Source: Rutstroemia sp. NJR-2017a BVV2
Lineage: Eukaryota; Ascomycota; Leotiomycetes; Helotiales; Rutstroemiaceae
NCBI GenBank assembly: GCA_002946415.1
Contig: NJPS01000034.1
Coordinates: 744,001-808,000, forward strand
Length of the DNA: 64,000 nt
Direction of reading: 5' to 3'
Part shown: one piece after another, positions 1-10,544 of the stretch
How the letters are laid out: each line of letters opens with the position of its first letter
How positions within the stretch are numbered: the stretch's first letter is position 1
The notes under the pieces: model-generated
Told to the model about the DNA's origin: nothing
The model's database searches: none
The model's input: only the letters and a program-made list of their open reading frames with translations
Made by a program: the position numbers and the translations under genes

Positions 1-909
1 ACATTGGGAGAATATGTAGTAATCAAGCTACTTACGAAGCAGGTCATCTGTTGGGTTGTAGTAATGTTGTATAAAAGGTGCACGGATCATGGTTGTGATT
101 GAAGCTCTGAAAAGGATTAGTAAAAACATTTTTCAAGCAAATTTGAAAAGGAGAAAATACTTACACTGAAGCAAAAGACAGCAAGCCCAAAACCGACCAC
201 TTTGCTTGAGCTTTCATCTGCGTTTTCCACAATAAAAATGCGGGTAGAATCACACATGCCATATCGGTGATAATCGTTGATGCCGTAGACATGTAACTCA
301 GCGCAATCATCACACTCATAGGCCTACATGTTGCTTTTCCTTCCGCGACCAATGACGTTTCCCAATTGGCCTTGACCGGGTCGCAAAGGAGTAGGATACC
401 GACTAATGTCGCGATAAATGTACAGACGATGAAAGTCAGTAGTGTCCATACAGCAATTCTGTATACCCGTTGCACACTCGCAATTCGAAGGAGCGTGACA
501 CAAATAGACGCCTTAATCACTACCAGCGCGACGACGTAAAGCATCATCCATAGCATGAGGTATTTTGTTCCCTCGACCTGGAAATGGGCGGTGAGTTGGG
601 CGTTCCGCAGACCGAGTCCCTGAGTTGCTCCATGGCAAGCCAGCGCTACGTCTACGACGTAAACCACCTAAATGGACGGAGGTTCAGCATGAATTTCAAG
701 TAACAAGTAGATGAATGATCCAATCAAAAGAACTGAGAAAATCTTACCAAACCAGAAAGCATCAATCCATCATCCCATCCAAAGACACCTTCATGATGTC
801 TCAGATACGTTCTCAGCCCGACAGTGACAAAAGAAAGTGCAAGAAAGACAAGTGACACGACGAATATACCCAAAGAAAGTCCCGACAATGGTAGTCTGTC
901 GTTCGACAT
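1..909 (-). CDS. Fungal rhodopsin-like integral membrane protein (5' part; continues past left edge)
   Basis: Multi-pass membrane protein of the fungal rhodopsin-like (SAT4-type) family; the role of these proteins is mostly unknown. The model has exons 909-748, 667-165 and 106-36, with donors GTAAG/GTAAGT and acceptors ending TAG or CAG, and the next exon lies off the window. The N-terminus has a hydrophobic segment followed by an FGWDDGLM stretch, a hallmark of the family at the end of the first cytosolic loop. Exon 2 carries at least three more hydrophobic spans, around LMLWMMLYVVALVVIKA, WTLLTFIVCTFIATLVGILLL and TDMACVILPAFLLW. The start is the ATG at 909, just before the first membrane span. 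No neighbour suggests a pathway. The family call is firm; function is unknown. Confidence 0.8.
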
Positions 910-2709
910 CTTGCTCTGGCGTGCGTGTTTGTGGGCACCGTTCGTTGGGTCGTATATTTGGATGTAAGCTCAATCAATGATGGGGAAGTGACAAAATTCT
1001 CCGGACAATCAACTTTATCAACCCATTTGCATCCATCTACCAAATCAAAGGTTTGCCGATCTATTCTCAAAGGGTAAACTTGGGGACCCCTTGTTTGCCA
1101 GGTGGAGTTTCAATGGTGAAGGTATTGTGTAGTTCATTTGGGCAGCTCTGGTATCTTTTCGCTGATGGAAATCCTTCGCTTCACGGAAGAGCACAACAGC
1201 TTCCGAGCAGAAGAGCTTCCAAGCACAAACTCGAGATTTTGGATGTTCGGTGTGTTCGAGAACTACTTCGTACTATCCACTTTGGTTGTTGAAAGTTTAA
1301 ATAGTGGGTTGACTCTGAATCTGCGTATATACAAGGGGGGTGTTAATGCAAGGAGTGCGAACGTACGACAACCAGAACTTCCTGGTTTCTTCCCCTCCAC
1401 TTTTCCTTGGTGACGAGATATCCTCGGCAAGAATTGAAGCTGTGCAAATCTCAAATTCCAAATCCCAAATGTCCAATGTCCACCAGATCTTATGGAGACA
1501 TAACTTTAGTCAACCAGTCGGACGAAGCGATCTCAGATGGCCTGGGTCCCTAATCCGTGAGAATGGATGTAGGTAGATGTGGTTGTCACTCTACCACACA
1601 GTCATTGTTGGAATAGGATGAGGATACAATGCAAATGTTGCAACTTGCCAGCACCAAGCCAAGTAGATAGGCGAGGACGCCAAAAGCGGGTAACTTGACT
1701 CGTGTAAAATATCTTACTTGTGCAAAGTGCCGCAGAGGTTACGTATGCTAGACGAGGTGCACCGACCAGGAAATTCAGCATCCGGGGCTAGCCTTGCCAA
1801 TTTGAACCTTTTTCGCCCTCTGAGGGATGTACTCTGTATGAGAAAAAGCATACTGCCGTACTTCGTACATACAGCAGTAGAGTCTCTGGGGCCAAAACGC
1901 ACCCCAAATTCACAACAGATCCAACCTAGTTGTTCTACTCTGTACTTCGTGCCAAGCTAAACTCTGCAGGGAAAATGCAGAATGAAATTGGTAAAAGTGA
2001 TTAACGCGATGTGGATAAGTCTAGGGTCGAAATGTTGCAGGCCATCCAACATTTCACCCAACCTCCTGTAGGACAGAGCCAGGGACCTCCCAGTTGTTTC
2101 CCCAAACACTGGCAGCACTTAATCGTCTAGCCGGCTATATATCCCGATGCAGTTTACTCTTACCGGTTATGATAACACCATAAAGACAAGGTCAAACGGA
2201 AATCGAGACAAAAAGCTCTTCTGTCCCGTAAAATTTCCGAAATCTAAGCAACTCATTGCTCCTCGCTATTCAGGGACACAGAGTGGCTCTCAGCGTGGCG
2301 CGTGCTGTGTGCACAGATACCAGCCTGCGCAAGAGATCTCATAAGAAACAGTCTGTCTTTGAACGGTCATGCAAGGCATTAAGGTTAATCATGGAAGGTG
2401 GGATGAAGTCTGCTGGCAGTGTGGCACTCCTCATCAACCCGCTCGTGATGAAGGGGATCTCCGTGAGATGTCTTCTTCTGAGACTGATCCTGCTAATATT
2501 ATTAGCCCATTAATTCCCATATCTGTCTCTCCGTATCTCTCTGTTTCATGGGTTAAAAAGTTAAATATATAGCCGTTAGAAGTTCAGGAACTGTATCGGT
2601 GTCTAAACACAACATCTCACGAAAAAGCACAAGAAAAATTTCTGCAACATTTATCATCATAGCTACGTCAACGACACTACACCGTCTCCTACCTATCAAG
2701 TAAAAAGAA
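910..2709. other. Intergenic, no gene recognised
   Basis: Short overlapping ORFs on both strands have no recognisable domain and no shared coding phase. The stretch carries one copy of the 11-bp motif GTACTTCGTAC (1858-1868). The last part is the upstream region of the SDR gene. Confidence 0.6.
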
Positions 2710-3743
2710 ATGTCTTCCAGCAGCGGGGCCTCTAGTCCAAGCACCCGGGTGCACCAAGGAAAGTTGGCCATTGTAACGGGTTCTGCACGCAGTAAGTTTT
2801 TTTAGCTTGTCCACCAGCCAAACTAACGATTCATTGTCTCGACTCAATCGAACCCTTTGACGTCTCCTCTCCCAAATATCTCTATTTCGTGCACTGTTAT
2901 TCCAAATCTTGCAATTACTGATCACACACACAACTATCGATAGGTATCGGCGCAGGAATCGCTCGTAATCTCGCCTCCAAAGGAGCCAATATCTTAATCA
3001 TCTACGTGACCGAGAAATCCGATGAAGCCGCCGCCAAACTCGCCAGCGAGCTCTCCTCCGAATATGGCGTTCTCGCAGTGCCATGCCGCGCCGACATAAG
3101 CACGCCCGCGGGCTGCACCACTGTCATTGAGACATGCACAGCTAAATTCCCCGCTAACGAAAAGACGGGCAAGCTGCAGATCGACATCCTGATTCATTGC
3201 GCTGCCGTTATGATTACCGGACCTCTCGAGAACGTCACTCCTGAGGACTTCCATCAATCCTATTCGACGAATGTGCTGGGCCCAATCTTGCTTACTGGGG
3301 CTTGCAAGCCCTATCTACCTACCGACCGCTCGGGACGTATCGTAAATATCTCGAGTATTGGACAGAAGGTCGGAATTCCATATCTGACGTTGTATAATGG
3401 CACCAAAGGCGCCCTGGAGGCAATGACTCGTACGTGGGCGAGAGAGTTGGCTGAGAACTGTACCGTGAATACTATCAACCCGGGATCTGTCCTCACGGAT
3501 ATGTTCAGACAGTGTAGCGACGACGTGCTTGCTGCGCAAGCGCTCTGGAGCCCGTTAATTCCGCTGTCGGGTGCGAGAGAGTGGGATACTGATGAGGTGA
3601 AGGAGGTCGCACGGAAATGGGGTGGTCGTCCTGCGTATGTCGAGGAGATCGCGGGGGTTGTTGCGATTGTGTGCAACCCAGAGAGTGGATGGATGACGGG
3701 CAGTGTTGTGAGTGCCAACGGTGGCCAGTGCTTCAGTACGTGA
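2710..3743 (+). CDS. Short-chain dehydrogenase/reductase (classical SDR)
   Basis: NAD(P)-dependent oxidoreductase with a Rossmann fold, substrate unknown. Two exons, 2710-2791 and 2944-3743, joined in phase give 293 aa. The nucleotide-binding motif TGSARSIG (about residues 21-28) departs from the usual TGxxxGIG by Ser for the second Gly, exactly at the splice junction. HCAA (about 112) replaces NNAG, and the catalytic Ser165, Tyr178 and Lys182 (YNGTK) are visible. PG..TDM after the active site and a C-terminal W.TGSVVSANGG stretch fit 3-oxoacyl-ACP-reductase-like or hydroxynaphthalene-reductase-like SDRs. The upstream neighbour is far away and unrelated, so there is no cluster support. Family call is secure; specificity cannot be read. 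Confidence 0.88.
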
Positions 3744-5335
3744 TTTTGGGGTGTGTACCTGTCTACCTACCCAAAGTATCCAGTTTCGTTCTGCTGTATG
3801 TAATTATTTTCATAATATTGAATATCAGTACTTCCTCACCGTAACGCTGCACCTCTGTCTTTGCACGTCTCTCATCATGCACGCACGGATCCATGACATC
3901 AGATACTACGCCGCAGTCCTACCGCCTTCATACGCCGTCAAAGGCCGTACAGGAAAGCGAGAGACTGTTTATTAATCGTAAGTCTTACCATCAGCGACAG
4001 TGCACACAGCACAGCGATAGCAATGCAATCCCGCAAGTCTAGATACTGCAATATTCCAGAATGTCTCGAAAGAGAAACACGGGTCGGCAAAGTCGCTTCC
4101 GCACGTGGCACGGCACGGTATATCAGCACCCTAGATATGATATGATATGATATGATAGGACCGATACCAGGCCGTGTGCCTGTCATTATTCCGGCTTTGG
4201 CTAAGTTTACGGTAAGACCGGCTGGTAGTGTCTTCTTGCAAGTGCTGGGAAGAAAACAGACACATGCGTCTTAGACAATCTTACGTCTTAGCCATGTGAA
4301 TGCAAGGTGTGTAGCTTGGTTGTGCTTTTTAAGGCTGCTGCCGAGACCGAGCCGCTGTACTGATTTCAAATTGAGATGGTGTGTATGAAGGGTCGAAATA
4401 TCGCTCTGGTCCGAGCGAATGACAAATATATGCATACATGAAGCCGGAAGGCGGAGTACGCTAAAAATGGCAGCACTTTGAGAATCCCCTTTGGACAATA
4501 AGTATTGACTTAGTGCGCGTCAAATGAACCATTGTTCCTGGCTACTGCCAAACCAGTACCGTGGCGATGTGTTTTGTTGATCTTTGCAGGAACGACCGTG
4601 TGCAGTGTACCCTTGGTCCGATCCAGATCGGCCGTAACCACAAGCGCAGTCGAAACCAGGGTGCACTTGCTTGTACATAGTGAAGTGGCTATTGCTCTGC
4701 ATCAAGTTGCGGCTCTATCAATGTGATTTCTAGGTCCTTGGGGCCTATATGGTGTTCTGAAGCGAGTAGATGCATGTCTAGGCCACAAGACATTACTTGG
4801 GTATTCCTTTTAGTGAGGCCTAGAAGTGTCTTGACAAATACCATATGGCTCGCCATGCCCAGAATCGAGGAACAAGTTTGTCCATTCAACTGTGTTCTCG
4901 AAAAGATAGAGTAGCGCCGGTCAAGACCACTCTGACATAGACCTGCTAGTCCGCCGAATATCCTGAACACTTCCGAGCCGTTCATTGTGAATAGCCTGTT
5001 AACTTCTCCTATTCCCAAATCTGTTGTTATTTAGGATACATTGGATAGAGATGTATCTTGCAGCAATCCCAAAAAGCGGCCCCCTCACAGCTTGTTGACT
5101 CTCCCACCAAAAAGCGCACTGATCTGGCGGCTATGTGTCGACATGATATTCTTAAGTTGAACACCATTCGAGATAATCCCTTCAAATTCGAGCAATGGAT
5201 TGTTCAAACAATCCAAGTTACTGAAGCGACCAGTGGGACGAGTCGGCTTCAGATCGCTGTCTATTCGATGAGTTAGTACGTCCCTTCATGATGCAATATG
5301 TTTGATGTGCTACCCACTACATCACTTGCTTGATT
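3744..5335. other. Intergenic with a short GATAT tandem repeat; no gene recognised
   Basis: Only short ORFs. The longest, on the minus strand at 4689-5018, shows no family resemblance and is opposed by another ORF. A (GATAT) run lies at 4134-4158. Confidence 0.55.
4134..4158. repeat. Pentanucleotide microsatellite (GATAT)5
   Basis: About five perfect GATAT units are visible in intergenic sequence. Confidence 0.9.
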
Positions 5336-6157
5336 TCATCGGAATATTCGATCGCCGAAGTCCCACAAGATAGAATCTCTTCTTTGCCTTGCAGAATATT
5401 CCACTTTCGGCAGGTCTTCAGCAAAATCATCCACCCGAACTACAATCTCTGGCACATTCCACCCTGCCTTTTCCTCAGGACTAGCGTCGGTCATGTCATA
5501 AATGGCGTTGACGACTGTGATGTAGTGTGAATCGGTCGACCTATCAGTCGAAGAACTTCGGACAAGTATCAAGCGTTTCAGGTTCGTGAACATTTGGAGC
5601 TTCGTGGAAACGAATGCGTTGTATCACCAGATTTCCAGATCGTAGCAATATATCTCTAGTTCTTCAACTGCCTCGATGCATCTAGGGTTGCATTTATGAT
5701 GGTCCAGGAAGAGCTTTTCCAAATAATCCTACATAAGATCGGTATTTTCATTTCCCCAAATAGTAAGTGCTGCTGTGGTAAGAAATAAAGTATCGAGCCT
5801 AGGGTTGATGTAAATGCTGTTCGGGATATAGAGATCACGCTCGTCTTTCTCGTCCTCATGATAATCGAACTTTTGATAAAGTCAACAATAAAAACGTAGT
5901 GTCTCTGCTCGACTCTCTTGATTGACGAATGCGGCTACAGGATGTGGTGCGGTTAGAGTGCGCAAACGTTTCGAACCGAAGCCCACTGCGTCCCCTAAAG
6001 GTATGGTCCCTATGGATGTCCCTTCCCGAAGATTCACTCTTCTTCGAGGAAATGAGGCGCGCCAAACTTGGCAACGTATTTCTGGGGGTAGATCATTGAA
6101 ACCGGTGAGCGTGATCAGGATATTGGCATGAGAAGATGTGGTGGAGACTTCAGACAT
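5336..6157 (-). pseudogene. 2EXR-domain protein pseudogene with three in-frame stops
   Basis: Decayed copy of the neighbouring 2EXR genes; intact members are fungal F-box-like proteins of unknown function. From an ATG at 6157 the frame reads through LPPEIRCQVWRASFPRRRVN and VNQESRAETLRFYC. It then meets TGA, continues in the same frame through a segment matching the paralogue at 6699-7535 (YINPRLDTLFLTTAAL against YFNPKLDTLFFTRAAL), meets TAG before DYLEKLF (paralogue DYVDKLF) and TGA after EIW (paralogue MVWFN). It ends at 5336 after the conserved VVRVDD block. No indel breaks the frame. Each stop is one transition from the residue expected in the paralogue (CGA, CAG or TGG type codons). Readthrough is unlikely with three stops. 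Calling it a pseudogene is inference from the paralogue. Confidence 0.82.
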
Positions 6158-6698
6158 GATGGAGACGTTGATTGTGCGCGTGAGGCTTTAGAAGACGACT
6201 TAGCGTAACAGATATGATGATGAAATGGGTTTGGCAAGGTAGGAAAACAAGTTCTATTTGATAACAGTGATGCCAGTGCACATCGTCGAGACGATGGAGA
6301 TGGTGGAAAATCAGGTTTGTGCTAGAGCTTGGTTTTGGCAGGACTTGAATGTAATGTTGACGTTGGTGAATTTAAGCTCGTCCGTCAGGGCCTCAGGCCT
6401 AAAAAGGCGCAGGACTCGCTGCGCCTTATTTCGCAACCTAGCATGTCGTATCGTGTTACAGGAGTATTAGATGCTCGATTTAAGGATATTCAAATTGATT
6501 TGTAAGAGGGTTTCTTCTTCTTTCTTTTTGACATCCCACCCGTGGCTATGAAACAGAGTCATCTGACATTTTCTTAGGTTCTTATAAGATAGAATGTATC
6601 GAGTTGAATGAATTTAGAATTCACTAGAGAAGATCTGGTTGTGTATGTTTGATGGAGTGGAGCGCCTATAATACAACTCGGATGTATGAGTTAACGCC
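6158..6698. other. Intergenic between 2EXR copies
   Basis: No coding signal beyond random short ORFs. It holds the upstream region of the dead copy and the downstream region of the live copy. Confidence 0.6.
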
Positions 6699-7535
6699 CT
6701 ATGCCTCCAAAGCATCCTTCAACCCCACCAGCGACAGAAACCTCTCTTCCTCTTGTTCTTTGGCCGGTGAATTCGACTCCTCATAGCCATCAACGCAGTC
6801 GTCGACACGGATTGAAACTTCCGGAGCCTCCCGCTCAATGCTTGGATCATTGTCCTTCACATCTTTGAACGTGTCCTTGAGGTAGCCCAAGTAATGCTCA
6901 TCATGTTCTCGACCAGTCGTAGAATGACGCACGAGAACAATCCGTTCCAGATTCGGAAACGTGAACAGTTTCGCGGCGATGAGAATATTGAACCAAACCA
7001 TCTCCTGCATGGAGCTGTAGAACTCAATCCTCCTAACCTGGCTCTTGCATTTCAACCGACATTGGCCATGAGCTGCGAATAACTTATCCACGTAGTCGAT
7101 CAACTGTTCATTGTTACCGCCCAAGGCAGCCCTGGTGAAGAACAATGTATCTAACTTGGGATTGAAATAAATCGTCCTGGGAATCGCGAGATCATGGTTC
7201 TGCCTCCAGTATGAGTTCTCATCGAAATACTGATAGAGGCGGCAATAGTGCCTCAAGGTTTCAGCACGGCTCTCTTGATTGACGAATGCTGCAACTGGAA
7301 GCTGCTCGCCAGAAATGGGCCACCGTCGTGAGATGAATGTGGTATAGGTTTCACGGGAAGATCTGGCTACGCCTTCTCGAATATTCACCTGCCGATGAAG
7401 GAAAGTGTAGCGCCAGATCTTGCACCGTAATTCCCCAGGCAATAGGCCAAACTGGTCAAATGTAGCTGGTGGCATCGGCTGAAGTGGGGTGCAACCATTC
7501 ATGGTGGGGTGATGGCGGAGTGAAGCGTCGGACAT
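6699..7535 (-). CDS. 2EXR-domain protein
   Basis: Intronless 278-aa protein of the fungal 2EXR family, whose members resemble F-box proteins and have no established biochemical role. The family signature is visible: FGLLPGELRCKIWRYTF (about residues 27-43) followed by RQVNIREG, then VAAFVNQESRAETLRHY (about 81-97), and a distal block FPNLERIVLVRHS. No signal peptide or membrane span. It lies between a dead copy and a third copy, all on the same strand, which indicates tandem duplication. The start at 7535 precedes a short non-conserved leader; a second Met is at codon 11. Family confident, function unknown. Confidence 0.85.
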   Translation of the reverse strand: MSDASLRHHPTMNGCTPLQPMPPATFDQFGLLPGELRCKIWRYTFLHRQVNIREGVARSSRETYTTFISRRWPISGEQLPVAAFVNQESRAETLRHYCRLYQYFDENSYWRQNHDLAIPRTIYFNPKLDTLFFTRAALGGNNEQLIDYVDKLFAAHGQCRLKCKSQVRRIEFYSSMQEMVWFNILIAAKLFTFPNLERIVLVRHSTTGREHDEHYLGYLKDTFKDVKDNDPSIEREAPEVSIRVDDCVDGYEESNSPAKEQEEERFLSLVGLKDALEA

Positions 7536-8406
7536 GGAAACGATATGGTGCTCTGGTGATTAATTTATAATATTTCGGAAGACGACCGCGGAGCATGAAT
7601 GCAATGGCGATCTATTGAGACTTTGGTTGGGCAGCAGTGCTGGCCGCTATCTTGCATGGGAAGGCGAGCATCAGTCACCCGTATTCAAATCCAATCAAAA
7701 TCGTGTAGAACAACGTTGGAAGGCAGGAAGACTTTCAGAGAAAAGAATAAGTCCAAGACCTATTGTTTAGACAACTGTTCTCAGGGAGTTTATGACCATA
7801 CTTTCATCTTCTAGAGAAACCTCGAATTGAGGTCAGAGGAGAATAACAAGATGGTCTGTGCGTTACTTGGGTCATTCTTCAACCATAGGCGAGACGAGGA
7901 CCAACACTGATAAAAGAACAACATGACGACGACTACATAACCCGTGGAGCAGTATGACACAGTATTCCGAAGAAATGCTATATCTTCAAGCATTAGCGAT
8001 TTCTTCGAGGAAAGAACAATAGAACATAACCGTGTGTCTACAAAATGCCGTCACTGACGATAGTGTCGACTCTATCTCACTCAAACATATGTATCCCTAT
8101 CTAACTACGTAAGATTAGACCACCCGGATCAGCTGTCGGTACTAGACTACTACTAGTATATTCATTAATTGATATTCATGAGCTGTATCATAAATGGAAG
8201 ATACAATCAGCAAGATCCATGGTATCGCAGTCCATGTTAATACCACACTGCTCATCTCACTCACTTCAATACTTCAGATAAAAAGAATCTTGTTAGGCGC
8301 AATGAAAGATTGTATATTACGAGTAAAACATTCGAGGACACCTTCTCATCCGAATCCCTCCTTCATCTTCCATATCGATGAGCATTACCCTAGCGAGAAG
8401 TGAATC
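7536..8406. other. Intergenic between 2EXR copies
   Basis: No gene seen on either strand; short ORFs only. Confidence 0.6.
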
Positions 8407-9354
8407 CTAAACTGCCGCCGGCTCTCCATCTACGTATGAAATGAACTCCGGCTGTTCGAACTCCGTCACGCAAGTATCGAAACGCATTGTGACCTCGGGC
8501 AGGACTCTATTCCCATAACGATTGGGATCCCTCGCCTTAGCTGCCTCGAATGCCGATCGATACAGTGCACACAAATGGTCGTTGGAATCCTCGCCCTCAC
8601 GTGGGGTGTCTGGATGGCGTACAAGAACAATTTCCTCGAGGCCCTGAAACCTCAACAGTTCTTTTATATTCTCAGTATGATAAGGGATATCAATATATCT
8701 CTCAAGAATATAGATCTCGATTTCCTTGATTGCATCCCTGACTTTTATACTTTCTTCTCCATAGTACTCAAATGTGCCATCGATAAATTTTCGGACGAAG
8801 TCTCTGTCGCAACACAGCAGAGCGGGCTGCGTCATAAACACAGTGTCGAGGTCGGTGTTGATGAGGAAAAGGCCCTTGTATGACGTGAGGATCTTTCCGT
8901 TATGGACGACCGGTCTGTGGAGGACTTTGTAGTGTTTGAGGGTCTCTTGTCTGCTTTCGAAGTTGATATGGAGTCCAACCGGGAGTTCTGCGCCAGGGGT
9001 AGCGAAACGCCTTCCAATGAAGACGATAACTCCACGTTCGATTTGACGACGTGCAGATACCTCCAAACGACCTTCACGGATGTTGAGCTGTCTGCGGGGT
9101 AGCATTGCACGCCATATCTTCAACCGAATCTCGAAAGGTAGGCTTGTGAATTCGGTCTTCTTGGTGCGATTGCGAGATAGTGTTTGCTCCATGTTGGGAA
9201 GTTTGTTTCTAAGGTCTGTAGAGGTTGAATAGAGCTCGGATGGACCTTCGTATTTTTGGTCGCAATAGTTGTTCTTTATGTAGGTGTTCACTAGAAAGAG
9301 CCTTTCAACGAACAAAGGACGCACATACTGTAGGCGAGGTGGTAAATTATCCAA
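8407..9354 (-). CDS. 2EXR-domain protein
   Basis: Third member of the local 2EXR cluster, intronless. The long frame gives 315 aa, but the conserved domain begins only after residue 65 (FTSLPFEIRLKIWRAMLPRR), so the Met at codon 55 (position 9192, 261 aa) is an equally good start and matches the N-terminal spacing of the neighbour better. Family blocks: RRQLNIREG, LHINFESRQETLKHY, NTDLDTVFMTQPALL, FQGLEEIVLVRHPDTP. Compared with the two upstream copies it is the most divergent, so it is not a recent duplicate. No signal peptide or membrane span. Function unknown. Confidence 0.83.
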   Translation of the reverse strand: MDNLPPRLQYVRPLFVERLFLVNTYIKNNYCDQKYEGPSELYSTSTDLRNKLPNMEQTLSRNRTKKTEFTSLPFEIRLKIWRAMLPRRQLNIREGRLEVSARRQIERGVIVFIGRRFATPGAELPVGLHINFESRQETLKHYKVLHRPVVHNGKILTSYKGLFLINTDLDTVFMTQPALLCCDRDFVRKFIDGTFEYYGEESIKVRDAIKEIEIYILERYIDIPYHTENIKELLRFQGLEEIVLVRHPDTPREGEDSNDHLCALYRSAFEAAKARDPNRYGNRVLPEVTMRFDTCVTEFEQPEFISYVDGEPAAV

Positions 9355-10080
9355 TCAAGCTCAAAGAGTAACAGCATCTATCCGAGAACGTTCACATTAA
9401 ATGGCTACAAAGAAATGGTGAAAGAATCAACGGAATATGGCAAAAATATTTCTCCTTTCTTTTTCGCGATAGGTCACTTTCACACCAAGCCGAAATGGTG
9501 AATACCGAAACTAGGAGGGCGGACTGTTCAATCCGCACAACAAACCAACATATCATTTCCACGCGATCAGATGGATATTAATGCGTCGGAGATGTCGAAT
9601 TTTCTCGACCAACTTTCCGACTTCAATGCCAACTTACTGACCCACAGGATGTGAATGTGACTTTTGCAGGAGCCTCTGAGGATTTCACAAAAAATAAAGA
9701 GACTTTAAATAAGAACGAATCTTGCGGCCTGCCGTGGTTCGAGGTGGGAATTGGAAGTGAATCTGAGATGGAAATTCATTTTGGCCGCAACTGATTCTAA
9801 CATGCCACTTCTGGTTGCTTGTCTGAATTATCTATACTTCTAAACATGGCACAGGTTATATGTAGACGAGAGCACCATTCATGACACCCTCCACAGCTTC
9901 AGGTAGCAAAGCGAAAAAATGCCAGGAAGAGTAGTGATATATCTGCTATTTGATATTGAGATGAGAAATGATCATTGCAAACGAAAGCAAGATGACTATC
10001 CAGCCCGAGATAAATGACGAAAGCAAGGATACAAAGTATCAAACACCTATTAGCGATCAGCCCTCCATTTCTTCACTTGC
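9355..10080. other. Intergenic, no gene recognised
   Basis: No convincing ORF on either strand. It contains the upstream region of the 2EXR gene and the downstream region of the small secreted protein. Confidence 0.6.
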
Positions 10081-10544
10081 TTAATAGTCCCTACTCTTGC
10101 AGATGCTCAAATCATTCGCAACAAAGGTACATTTGCCAGTGCAGCAGGTGCCCAGAGGTCCAATAATGCTCTCGCAAGTCGCTCCCTCGGCCAAGCACTA
10201 TATGAAGAATATTGATCAGCATGATTCCGTTGGGGTGCCGAGCGCTCTGCTTTGGGAATGAATGAATGATATACCTTCTTGTCTGGGACACAGGTGGCAT
10301 AATCTGCAAACTTATATTTGCAGGTCAAACCTTTGCAGCACTTCCCAACTGAGCCGGCAATGCCGGCACAGAGAGCATCCTTTGTGAGGCATGCCTACGG
10401 ACGACGGTTAGCTTCGATGAAAGGCGAGGAGTTACTCTAGATGAATGGATTGACGGGGAGATATACATCTTCTTGAGGAATTGCGGTTGCAGAAGTAGAC
10501 GCAATGAAAAGCGCAACGGCGATAAGTTGTGGACTGAACTTCAT
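10081..10544 (-). CDS. Small secreted protein with two tandem six-cysteine (cystine-knot-like) repeats
   Basis: Predicted 104-aa secreted protein from three exons: 10544-10467, 10394-10275 and 10197-10081, all phase-0 junctions with GTATAT donors and TAG acceptors. Exon 1 encodes a signal peptide (MKFSPQLIAVALFIASTSAT, likely cut after about residue 20). Exons 2 and 3 each encode one module with the same cysteine plan, C-x6-C-x9-CC-x3/4-C-x9-C. Each starts with a CL dipeptide, which strongly suggests exon duplication. Six cysteines with an adjacent pair in the middle is the order of inhibitor cystine knots (knottins), but C2-C3 spacing is slightly long for classic ones. All 12 mature cysteines are in the modules. 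Possible roles are effector, antimicrobial or inhibitor; none can be chosen from sequence. Each exon alone is too short to stand out as an ORF. Confidence 0.82.

Noticed and set aside
4689..5018. 109-aa minus-strand ORF
   Set aside because: No recognisable motif, opposed by a plus-strand ORF, no leader or splice context.
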